Shown in pieces: positions 52,612 to 61,529 of a DNA stretch of 64,000 bases. The position numbers and the translations under genes are program-made. The stretch is from assembly GCF_001641265.1 (NCBI RefSeq), contig NW_020167532.1, positions 992,001-1,056,000 on the forward strand. The letters are read 5' to 3'. This stretch comes from Pseudogymnoascus destructans (taxonomy: Eukaryota > Ascomycota > Leotiomycetes > Thelebolales > Thelebolaceae). The number at the start of each line of letters is the position of its first letter. Within the stretch, counting starts at the first letter, position 1. The notes below the pieces were generated by a model that saw only the letters and a program-made list of their open reading frames with translations, was not told the origin of the DNA and made no database searches.

Positions 52612-54267
52612 ATGCCCCATAAAAACGATGAAAGCCAATTAGTGCTAGCTATCCAGGCTATGCAAAGCGACCCAAAGTTACGCCTTCGAGTTGCTGCTAG
52701 GATCTATTCTGTGGACCACCGCAAGCTAGGTCGTCGTCTAGAAGGTGTACCTTCACGACGCGATATCCAAGCCAACTCACGGAAATTAACTAACCTAGAG
52801 GAGTCCGTCCTTGTTCAGTATATACTCGACCTAGCTGCCAAAGGGTTTCCTCCTCGGCTGTCTGTTGTTGAAGATATGGCAAGTCGACTACTTGCAACAC
52901 GCGACGCGTCATGCGTTGGGTCGCGTTGGGCTTCAAACTTTGTTAAGCGGCGTGTAGAGCTCCAGACACGCTTTCAGCGCAAATACGACTACCAGAGGGC
53001 TAAGTGCGAAGATCCAGAAGTTATTAATGGCTGGTTTGAGCTTGTGCGTAACACAATTGCGAAATATGGTATCGATGAAGCAGATATCTACAACTTTGAT
53101 GAGACTGGGTTTATGATGGGCGTTATCTCAACTGCTATGGTTGTAACAAGCTCAGACGGGCGGGCAAAAGCAAAGAAGGTACAGCCTGGTAATCGGGAAT
53201 GGGTTACAGTAATCCAAGGCGTTAGTTCTCAAGGTTGGGCAGTACCACCATTTATCATTGTTGCAGGCAAAAACCACCTTACATCTTGGTATGAGAATAG
53301 TGGATTTTCAAGTGATTGGGTGATTTCTGTTACTGAAAATGGCTGGACTACAAACGAGAGAGGCATGGATTGGATTCAGCACTTTGAGAAGCATACAAAG
53401 GCCCGGAGTGTTGGTGGTTATCGCTTGTTAGTCCTTGATGGTCATGAGAGCCACCACTCAGATGAGTTTGAGGAGTACTGCAAGGAACACAACATTATTA
53501 CGCTTTGTATGCCTGCTCACTCTTCTCATCTACTCCAGCCACTTGATGTTGGCTGTTTCGGCCCGTTAAAGCAGGCCTATGGTCGGCAAATTGAAGATAT
53601 GATGCAGGCTCATATTTCTCATATTACAAAGGATGACTTCTTTCCTGCCTTCCACGCTGCATTTAACACTACAATGACGGAAAGTAACATTCGAGGCGGG
53701 TTCCGAGGGGCAGGGCTTCTTCCATTTGACCCTGAGAGAGTGATATCTACACTTGATCTTAAGTTAAGGACACCAACGCCTCCAAGCTCCCGCCCAGGTA
53801 CTGCTCAACCTTGGGTTTCTCAGACACCAAACAACCCAATTGAAGCTATGTCACAGTCTACATTTATTAAAACTCGGATTTCACGCCATCAAAATAGCTC
53901 TCCAACCTCAATCTATGCAGCTGTTGACCAGTTTACAAAGGGTGCATCGCAAATAATGCATCAATTAGCACTGCTAAAGGGAGAGAACCAAAACCTACGA
54001 CAGGCAAATGAAGTACTAAGCAAGCGCCGGAGAGCTAGGAAAACACGACTACAGCAAGGAGGATCACTTAGTCAACAAGGGGCGCAAGAGCTACAGGATG
54101 AGAGGGATGTTGTGCAGCAGGTAGAGCAGGAAATAAGGGCAAGCCGTGGTCGGAAGCCAAGGGAAGAAACCCGTGCCCGTCGCTGTGGCAAGTGTGGTGA
54201 GACTGGGCACAATGCGCGCACGTGTCAGATTGTAATAGACACCTCTGAGGAAGAGGACTCCGAGTAG
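52612..54267 (+). CDS. Pogo/Fot1 DDE transposase with C-terminal zinc knuckle
   Basis: 551 residues without interruption, starting 98 bp inside the element. Order: Psq-type HTH (about 8-45, AARIYSVDHRKLGRRL), CENP-B/HTH_Tnp domain (about 55-125, ILDLAAKGFPPR), DDE_1 catalytic domain with Asp 163 (NFDETGFMMG), Asp 276 (LVLDGHESH) and Asp 312 (LLQPLDVGCF), the last two 36 apart, then a coiled coil with a KRRRARKTR basic cluster (about 465-475) and a zinc knuckle CGKCGETGHNARTC near the end. It cuts and pastes elements at TA sites. The zinc knuckle is shared with copy 1 but is not part of the usual short Fot1 enzymes. Open frame and perfect ends suggest recent activity. Confidence 0.95.
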   Translation: MPHKNDESQLVLAIQAMQSDPKLRLRVAARIYSVDHRKLGRRLEGVPSRRDIQANSRKLTNLEESVLVQYILDLAAKGFPPRLSVVEDMASRLLATRDASCVGSRWASNFVKRRVELQTRFQRKYDYQRAKCEDPEVINGWFELVRNTIAKYGIDEADIYNFDETGFMMGVISTAMVVTSSDGRAKAKKVQPGNREWVTVIQGVSSQGWAVPPFIIVAGKNHLTSWYENSGFSSDWVISVTENGWTTNERGMDWIQHFEKHTKARSVGGYRLLVLDGHESHHSDEFEEYCKEHNIITLCMPAHSSHLLQPLDVGCFGPLKQAYGRQIEDMMQAHISHITKDDFFPAFHAAFNTTMTESNIRGGFRGAGLLPFDPERVISTLDLKLRTPTPPSSRPGTAQPWVSQTPNNPIEAMSQSTFIKTRISRHQNSSPTSIYAAVDQFTKGASQIMHQLALLKGENQNLRQANEVLSKRRRARKTRLQQGGSLSQQGAQELQDERDVVQQVEQEIRASRGRKPREETRARRCGKCGETGHNARTCQIVIDTSEEEDSE

Positions 54268-54328
54268 TTTCAATTGATTTCTAATGTTGTGGTAGATTTA
54301 TCGCAATGTTTGTCGTGAGGGTAGATAA

Positions 54329-54373
54329 TTTTGGCGCTTTCGCTTGTTTGGCGCTTTCGCTATACATGTACGT
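54329..54373 (-). repeat. Right terminal inverted repeat of pogo copy 2
   Basis: 45 bp, perfect complement of 52514-52558, followed by TA at 54374-54375. Confidence 0.94.
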
Positions 54374-54405
54374 TATAGAGTTTAAAATAAAAGGAAGCTA
54401 TAAAT

Positions 54406-54567
54406 GATGGACTTGCAAAACTTAGGAAATATTATTCTAATAAGCATTATGAGGAAAAGAATGCTCCTTTACTTATAGCTACTTTATTAGACCCTAGACT
54501 TAAACAAGTAGGGTTTATTAAGTTAGGCTATAATTTACAAGCAGAATATGATGCTTATAAAGCATTA
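54406..54567 (+). pseudogene. hAT transposase fragment
   Basis: A short AT-rich frame reads GLAKLRKYYSNKHYEEK and then LLIATLLDPRLKQVGF, the hAT-typical ...LDPRxK block that precedes the third catalytic region. Start and end are missing; the sequence breaks off into unrelated repeats after about 54567. It lies directly right of pogo copy 2, so that element may have landed in a hAT copy. Confidence 0.7.
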
Positions 54568-54645
54568 ATCGTGGGTGGAAGCAATGTGCGGCAACTCGAA
54601 GTGAGAGGAAACAATATGCGGCAACTCAAATTCAACCTGCATATG
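54568..54645. repeat. Short degenerate tandem repeat left of the foldback
   Basis: GCAATGTGCGGCAACTCGAAGTGAGAG and a related ACAATATGCGGCAACTC follow each other; nothing else seen. Confidence 0.35.
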
Positions 54646-55298
54646 TGTAATGGTGGGTGCACCAGATGTGAGAATCTAGCCACCCAAGGGAAGGAATAAT
54701 TTTACTAAGACAACACACTGTCTTAGGAAACAGAGCCAAAGGGTTGTAGCTTAGACTATTCCACAATGCAGCAATCAGGTGTATGATGTAGTGGAGTGGT
54801 TTAGACAAGTTGTAACAAATGTTGAGTCTGAGAACCCAGGGATAAGTCAGAGGTTAGCACCTCACTGTAATGGTGGGTGCACCAGATGTGAGAATCTAGC
54901 CACCCAAGGAAGGGATGATTTTACTAAGACAACACACTGTCTTAGAAAAAGAGCCAAAGGGTTGTAGCTTAGACTATTCCACAAAGCAGACAATATAGTA
55001 AATCGACTATCACATACTTCCACGTCTTTTCCAAGCTTCCAAGCATTGATCTTGTTATTCCTTGTTTCTGAAAAGTCAGTGAGGTGCTAACCTCTGACTT
55101 ATCCCTGAGTTCTCAGACTCAACATTTGTTACAACTTGTCTAAACCACTCCACTACATCATACACCTGATTGCTGCATTGTGGAATAGTCTAAGCTACAA
55201 CCCTTTGGCTCTGTTTCCTAAGACAGTGTGTTGTCTTAGTAAAATTATTCCTTCCCTTGGGTGGCTAGATTCTCACATCTGGTGCACCCACCATTACA
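54646..55298. repeat. Foldback repeat of family A: 221-bp inverted arms
   Basis: Arms 54646-54866 and 55078-55298 are complementary over 221 bp with one mismatch (at CCCTGGGTT versus CCCTGAGTT), spacer 211 bp. Both arms are the 3' end of the dispersed repeat at 8408-9186. The spacer starts with another, partial inverted copy (54866-54984). So three family A pieces in the order minus, minus, plus. Transcription would give a long hairpin. Confidence 0.9.
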
Positions 55299-55310
55299 TG
55301 ACATCTCTCC

Positions 55311-55449
55311 CATTTTACAAAAGACTTCATTGATTATGCTCTTGCAAATCAAATTATCCCATTCTGCCTTCCACCTCATTCAACTCATTTACACTTGATG
55401 TTCAAGTTTTCCAACCTTTCAAACACTATCATTAGCAAATGGTTGACCG
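55311..55449 (+). pseudogene. Pogo-like DDE transposase fragment
   Basis: One frame gives HFTKDFIDYALANQIIPF followed by CLPPHSTHL, and after a frameshift near 55392 another gives LDVQVFQPFKHYH. These are the blocks around the second and third catalytic Asp of pogo-type transposases (compare LPPHSSHLTQPLDVG in copy 1). Both ends are cut off, on the right by the LTR at 55452. It is a third, different pogo lineage. Confidence 0.75.
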
Positions 55450-55451
55450 AT

Positions 55452-55849
55452 TGTTACGGCTACAGTAACATGATGTCATGGTTACAGGGCCAGGGCCTAG
55501 TAACGTGACATGTGAGTCACAGGGGGCAAGCGGGGTAGGCTGCCATGTGACGGGGCTAATGGATAGTTGCAGAAACTAGTGGATATTGGATAGTTGAGCT
55601 ATCCACGAACTATCCTGAATATCTAGCTATCCGCCAACTATCCAGATTACCCATGAGGCATGACGCCACTATATAAGTAGATAGTATTTCCTTAGATAGG
55701 AGCTTTGTGCTCAACTCAATATAGTATTCTTTACAATACTGTAACGTGTTACTTGGAAAGCCTTTGTGTCTAATCCCCTGCCTCCTCTGTCAAGTCAACC
55801 TTACGCAAGAAACCTCTGTGTCTTCTATCGTTTAGAAGTCAGTGTTACA
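55452..55849 (+). repeat. Solo LTR, family 1, copy 2
   Basis: TGTTACGGCT...GTGTTACA, 398 bp. From about 55660 nearly identical to 5440-5627, with the same TATATAAGTAGATAG core; the 5' halves differ. Interrupts the pogo-like fragment on its left; no exact target duplication. Confidence 0.72.
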
Positions 55850-56274
55850 CTTTGAGCACCACTTCTACGAGGTACCGGCTTACACACAAAGCAACATGGC
55901 TGGAGACGATACTGGATCAAACATTGAAAGAAAGGGAATGGAGGACGAAAGTATGGCAAACAGCTTAACGCTACTTGGCAAGGTCAAGGCGGGTGCAAGG
56001 CCCCGCGAGGACAGCTATGTGCCACGTTGAAGGGAAAAGAGAACTACTCAGGATCTTGAGGAATTCCACTTGTCAAACAGAGAAGACAAGAACGATGACA
56101 AGGAGCTCACTAGCTCTCAAAAGCACTGGTTACAAGCATTTGAGAAGACAGCAAGTAAGACTCTCTTCAAGGAACAACTGCCAGGGGCAGTAAGAACCTT
56201 CAAGGAAGCCATGCTTCAGGAGACGCTCGATCAAAGAATTCTTTAAATTTTAAAGTCACGTGATTTACACGGAC
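55850..56274. other. Unrecognised sequence inside the hAT-type island
   Basis: Less AT-rich than its surroundings, with a plus-strand frame of 62 codons at 55842-56030 that starts inside the LTR and is polar. It may be a tail of a transposon gene; I recognise no domain. Confidence 0.3.
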
Positions 56275-56347
56275 CTAGTACTCATGAGTATGAGTATTTA
56301 AGTAACTCGAGTAACTCACGAGTATCATGAGTATTTGTGCTAACCCT
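56275..56347. repeat. Right hAT-like terminal sequence
   Basis: Dense in GTACTCATGAGTATGAG and ACTCACGAGTATCATGAG near-palindromes and ending ATTTGTGCTAACCCT. The left counterpart is 52245-52380; a similar terminus is at 34683-34812. Confidence 0.5.
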
Positions 56348-56355
56348 AGATGTGT

Positions 56356-56789
56356 AACATTCCTACGTGATTTGTGTGCTGTTCTATGTATGCTCCTTGC
56401 ATGTCCTTTCTTAGCAGCCTGCAGTTCTCCGCCATGACCTCCAGTGAAATCCTGAAGGTGAAATCCTAAAAGTGAAATCCTCAAGAGTGAAATCCTCAAG
56501 GGACGACCTTCTAGTGACGAACGCTACATGAAACAAGCACGTAGAAATGCACACGGGAAAGTTCAGATCAGGCAAAATATATATGCATACAGATTACAAA
56601 GGCTTAACTGCAAGCAGGCCACCGCTAATATCCCAACACTACTTTTTCACAGCCCTGGAAACCGCAAAAGATCATGAAACCCACCACCCCGTATCCAGGA
56701 AAATAAAAATTTGCGCCATCCCATGATGCAACCCAGCGTGTCCACTTCACTCACTATACACTTACTTCTCTCCTCTCCCGTTTAACGCC
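56356..56789. other. Spacer before the Aquarius 3' end, no gene seen
   Basis: Holds the Aquarius 3'-UTR. Near 56455-56510 a 15-bp motif (GTGAAATCCTNAAG) is repeated about four times. Confidence 0.4.
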
Positions 56790-59700
56790 TTACTCCTCCT
56801 CCGCCTCAAAGCTATCTACGGGAGTTTCCTCCACCTCGCCATCGACGGCAACCTCTTCCTCATCCATCTCCTGAACAGCCGCTAGGACATCGACATCCTC
56901 TCCCAGACCCCTCTCAGCACGCAGCTGTTGCACCTTCGCATTCGTCATCTCGAACACGTACTGACCCAGATGTTCGACACCCTCCATCGGCGTCACGCCC
57001 GGAACCTCCACATCGTCTGCCTCGTCCGCGATGGTTCGCTGCGAGGGCCACAGCTCGCCGGTGACGAGCATGAGCTTGTCCGGGCGACGGAAGAGAATCT
57101 TAAATGCCTGTTGAAGCTCGAAGCAGGACTCGAATACTTCGCGGCGGCCGAGGATGTATAGACCGAGACGGGCGCGGGAGAGAGCTACAGTCAACCTTCT
57201 TACGTCGCGGAGGTAGCCGACGCGGGAAGTGCGGGTGAGAGAGAGAATGACGTCTAGGAAGAAGTTAGTGGAGGTACGCATTTATGCGGGGGTTAGGATA
57301 ACTCACGGTCATTCTGCTCGCCCTGGTACTTGTCGACTGTAGTGACAATCTTGGGGAGGCCAAAAATGGGGTTCTTCGCGCAGCGGTGGGTGAGCACGTC
57401 CTTGATCAGGGCGCGCTGGCCAGCGTAGGTGGTCAGAATGCTGATATTGGAGGCGGGATATCCGAGCAGTCGCATGTACTGGAAGATTGCTACGGCGTAT
57501 TCGGCTTCACCCAGGTTTTGGACGAAGTGAGGAGTCGGCTCCGACTCGCCGTTGCCTTTGTAATCTGGGACGTTGATGAACTGGTAGTCGTATCTGAATC
57601 CAGCGTTCGACTTCTGAAACTCTGGGCCAGTCTCTACAAGAGGAAGGTTGCCCAGGTGCGGGTAACGCCATTGGTAAAGTTCGGCGATGGATGGGCGAGC
57701 ACGACCTTGCTTGTCAAGAATGACAGTAGGGACGCCGAGACGCACAAGACGAGAGAAAAGCGACTGTTCGAGGTTCGCGTACTGGCGGAAGGCGAGATTT
57801 TGCACGATTGGGGAGTTTTGGAAGTGGTCACCACAAAGGACAACGCGCTGGAGGGGCATCATCCCATTCTTTGGTGTCTGAAGCGCAAGGGGGATGAAGT
57901 TTTCGATTTCTGTGATCTGGGCTGCCTCTTCGACGATTACATTGTCGTAGTGAAACCCGAGATCAGCAATTTCTCGTCGCCGCATTGCCGCATGCGTCGA
58001 TGTCATGGCGATAATGCGTGCCTCATTTGTAAGAAGGTAGTTTGCCTTATCGCGATCTCGGCGGAGAATTTCGAAAGGCCTCACATCGGCAAGTTCGGTG
58101 AAAATCTTCGTGACGTGATAATTGCAACCACTAGCAATCTCAATGACGCTGGCTTTATCCGCATCAGCAGGGAAAAGCGGTTGCGGGGCATTAGAGAAGT
58201 AGTAGTGGTACGGGAACAGCTCAACCACAGTTTCTTTGGTTACCTCTGGATCTTTGAGTGCCTCCTGGAATCTCGCCCAGGCAGGTTCGACATAAACGGA
58301 GTTGAAGTAGCCTGCAGTTTCGGCGGAGCTACCATGCGCTCCAGGAGCAGCGAAATTTGCAGCCAGGCGATCCACTTCAAGTAAATACCTGTCTCTATTC
58401 TCCAAGAAAGACTCGACGCGGCCATGCTTGCTGAAGTTGCTCTCAGTGTCGAGCTCTTCCTCACCATGTCCGAGGCGAAGAAGATGTCTCTCATCAATAT
58501 CTAGAGCAACAATCTTCTGGAACAGCTGGTTAAGAGCTTGGTTGCTGTGTGCAATAAGCAAAGTCCTCTGCTTGGGGAAGTTGTGGTATATATTATTGAT
58601 GATTTGAGTTGCCACGTCGGTTTTGCCGGTTCCCGGAGGGCCAATGATGACGGTCAGGCCTGGCTGCGTTCCAGAGAGGATGGCATCAACTTGGGCTGGT
58701 GTGAAGCGAACGTGATTAAGTTTCACTTCGTCTATGGGGTATGGCCCAGTGTTTGGCGGCTTGTAAGTAGAGACTTCGACAACTGGAGGGGCAACATTCG
58801 CTGGAATATCTTCCTGACCACGACGTCTCTTCTTTGAAGGCTTGGTAGGGGTTGGTGCGGATACGCTCTCGGTAGTCTTAAGGACGTAAGGTGGACCGAA
58901 GCTACCGCTTGCCTCTTCGCTGGGCTCAACCGTCTTGCCAGGCAAGCTCTCAATCAGGTGATGCCAATTGAGGAACGTATCGCGATAGTCCACCTTTTTG
59001 ATCTTGTTGGCTAACTGCGGGTATGATGCTCCTGCTGGATCGCCGTAGCCAAGGAAGACCTCGTGAAGCCACGGGGCAAGTGGAACGTCCGACAATGTCA
59101 GGCTCTGAATAGACTCTAACACCGACTTGAAGTTGTTCTCCCGACCTCTCCTCCGCACAATAACATTGATTGACTCGTAGACGTCAGGCTTGCTCGCTCC
59201 AGCGCTATCCAAGTCCTGCTTGTACATAGCAGCATCAAGTTTGATGTGCAGTCGACGGAGCCGCGCTTGCCCACGGCCATTAGTCTGCCCGCTAAAGTCT
59301 CTCATAGGACGCCCATTGTCATCCAGTACCTGAGTAACCTCAGCTGCTCGAATATGCCTTATGCCTAGTATTTGCAGATCCCTAATTTTTGATTCGCCGT
59401 TTGAGATCATATTACTACGGTCAGAAAGGTTTATAGCCAGAAGAAAAACTACATCATCTGGCCGCAACAACTCCCATTCTCGACGTATATTCTCCGCAAG
59501 ACGACTCACATCCAGAGCAATCTCTGCCTTCACGGCAGCAGGCTTCGTCTCGCCGACAAGTGGGGGGACGACCTCGAGAATAGCCGGTTTCGAAATTGGC
59601 AGAGCCATTTTTGAGAACCCGTCGAACTTCGTTTCTCCTGTTCTGCTAGTTTGTGGCCGCAGTCGTTTAAGGGTATCTTCGATATCTTTGCGGATTTCGA

Positions 59701-61247
59701 AAAAGGACTCGCAGCGGTGCAAGATAAATGAGCGCCATAAAAAGTCGCCAACCGTCAAGTATTGTAAGTTGAGCTTCGGCAGAGCTAGCGGCTGAGATCC
59801 ATTGTAGCTCTCATTCCGTAATAATGTTGGCTCGAACAAAGTCTCTTCTGTCGGTAGAATACTTAGATCGCAGGCTGTGTCCTGGAATGTCTTCCGTCTC
59901 TCAAACGTAGACACGAGAACCTCCATTAAAAACGAGCGACCACCCGCAACATTGGCTGAGTCTGGATACGATACACGAAGATCAAGAAGCTCGCAATAAG
60001 CTCTTAGCTCATCGTCTGATAACGTTTCTAGGTGACCCTCGAGGTCCTCTCGCTTTTCGATAGAGCCATAGTTTGATAAGGCAAGAATTGTGAGCTTATC
60101 TTTGTAGTGTTTAAGGGCAGTGCGCTGTAAACGACCAAGTCGCGTGCAATGACGCTCGTATGTCTCCTCTCCGGTATACTGAATCCCAGTGTGGTCGTCA
60201 AGGGAGAAGTACGTGTAGTGCTTTAATAAGCCATAGAGGTCTCGCAACAGCCCACTGCCTTCGTCGTTGAACAATGGCGATAGCCTGATAAGGGGCAGTG
60301 TGTTCAAATCTTGCAGCAGCGTATTAACAAATCTCCGGGTCGGCAACTGACTTTGAAAGTCGGACAGCAGCTCGAGGAAACGTTCGCAATACAGGAGATT
60401 GTCTGATTTGTTCTTCGTGTCATGCAATTGGCTGAAGAAATCGAGCAGCATGGCGTACAGCCATGACCGCTCAAAACGGAGCCTTGCCTTCGTTGTATCA
60501 TCTGCAGCCTCGTACCGCTTGCCTGACGCCCTCCAGACCTTTCTCAACTGAACGCTTTCATCGAGTTTATTGTTTCGTTTCTTCTCGCTTGAAAGGTTAT
60601 GCCAGACGGCTATCGACACCAGAGGAGCGCATTCTTTCCTGACAATGCCACTGTCGAGGGATTGGAAGGCGCTTATTATAAAAGAGAGAAGGTGTGTTCG
60701 TATATTTGGCGAAAGGGTATTATCCAGAGTCATTGAGAGTATGCGTCGAAATAGTAATGAAAAATCGGCAGGATTATCAGAGTATATATCTGTGGTTGTC
60801 AGTTTCTACCCAAGCACCAGCGGGACAGAGGTCTTCACTCACTCCATACAGGTAAATGCTCCCGACTGCGAACGTTCGAAATCAAAACGATTAAGAGAAC
60901 ATGGTGATTAGATGCATCATCCGAAAACCCAGGCCATAGGTAGCTGCAGTATAATTAGTATGGGCGAAACACAAGGCTCGTTGATGCGCATACCTCTCAA
61001 GGATTTGCAGATTCTCAAGTATCAGGAGCGTTTTATACGAAAAACCCTCCTGCTCAAGAACATCCCAAATTTCCTTCTTCAATACCTGTGGCTTTATTTT
61101 GACCTTCGCAGCTTTCTTGCCTGCATTGAGCCAGTGTTTCTTTGCGAGTTGGGCGAATGGACTCTCGCCTTGGAGATCCGCGACAGTAGGCCGGCCGGCA
61201 TCCACCTCCTTGCGAGGCTCCACGGGGCCCCTTGTCCTCGGCGCCAT
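56790..61247 (-). CDS. Intron-binding helicase Aquarius (Cwf11)
   Basis: Four exons, 61247-60994, 60943-60843, 60789-57307 and 57253-56790, introns of 50, 53 and 53 bp, all in phase, encode 1433 residues, the family length. The helical-repeat (ARM-like) N-terminal half (ERYLWPGFSD-type start, THLLSFIISAFQSLDSGIVRKEC) is followed by an SF1 helicase: Walker A GPPGTGKT (about 837), VEEAAQI, LCGDHFQNSP, DKQGRARPSI, VTTVDKYQGEQND and LTVALSRARLGLY. Aquarius binds the intron upstream of the branch point in the activated spliceosome and links splicing to snoRNP and exon-junction assembly. The acidic tail (VDGEVEETPVDSFEAEEE) is poorly conserved. Divergent from the THOC1-guanylate kinase gene. Confidence 0.95.
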
Positions 61248-61529
61248 TGTCGTAGAGGAATTGCGGTTGGCGATTGATGTTTGCGCAACACGCTTATCTT
61301 CATAATCTGAAGTTGAAGCGCGTTATGATGGTCAAGCACCAAAACCTACGTCATGTGACTTGGTGAATTAAGGTTTTGGACTAGTGCCGCCCGCATATAG
61401 TAGGTAATTCTAGAGCCTCAAGAATGCTGGATCGGGCATTCGTTGAGCAGGTTGCGCCTCACTCAATAACAACAGACGTAATCCAAACTCAAGTACTTGG
61501 GATTGGCATTGCGCCGCATATGAATCATT
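61248..61529. promoter_or_regulatory. Short bidirectional promoter between Aquarius and the THOC1-GK gene
   Basis: 282 bp between two start codons facing away from each other; it must serve both genes, which both act in mRNA processing. A TACGTCATGTGACTTGG stretch near 61348 has a CRE/ATF-like TACGTCA core; its use is unproven. Confidence 0.45.

Larger units (their letters stand above)
52514..54373 (+). mobile_element. Pogo/Fot1-type DNA transposon, copy 2 (apparently intact)
   Basis: 1860 bp, perfect 45-bp terminal inverted repeats (52514-52558 and 54329-54373), TA duplication at 52512-52513 and 54374-54375, and a complete 551-codon transposase. It interrupts AT-rich hAT-like sequence. Size, gene plan and ACGT ends match copy 1 at 2866-4723, but the terminal repeats have different sequence, so these are sister families. 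Confidence 0.94.
52226..56355. mobile_element. Composite hAT-type island with nested insertions
   Basis: Left and right borders carry related ...ACTCGTGAGT/ACTCATGAGT-rich sequence (52250-52380 and 56275-56340) ending in GTTAG, as in hAT ends, and AGATGTGT occurs at both outer edges (52226-52233, 56348-56355). Inside lie a hAT transposase fragment, an intact pogo element, a foldback repeat, a pogo-like fragment and a solo LTR. That these are insertions into one hAT copy is an inference. Confidence 0.5.

Noticed and set aside
57386..58384. 332-residue plus-strand frame
   Set aside because: It lies wholly antisense to the helicase domain of Aquarius, whose motifs are all in the minus frame; the plus translation has no domain and is a codon-bias shadow.
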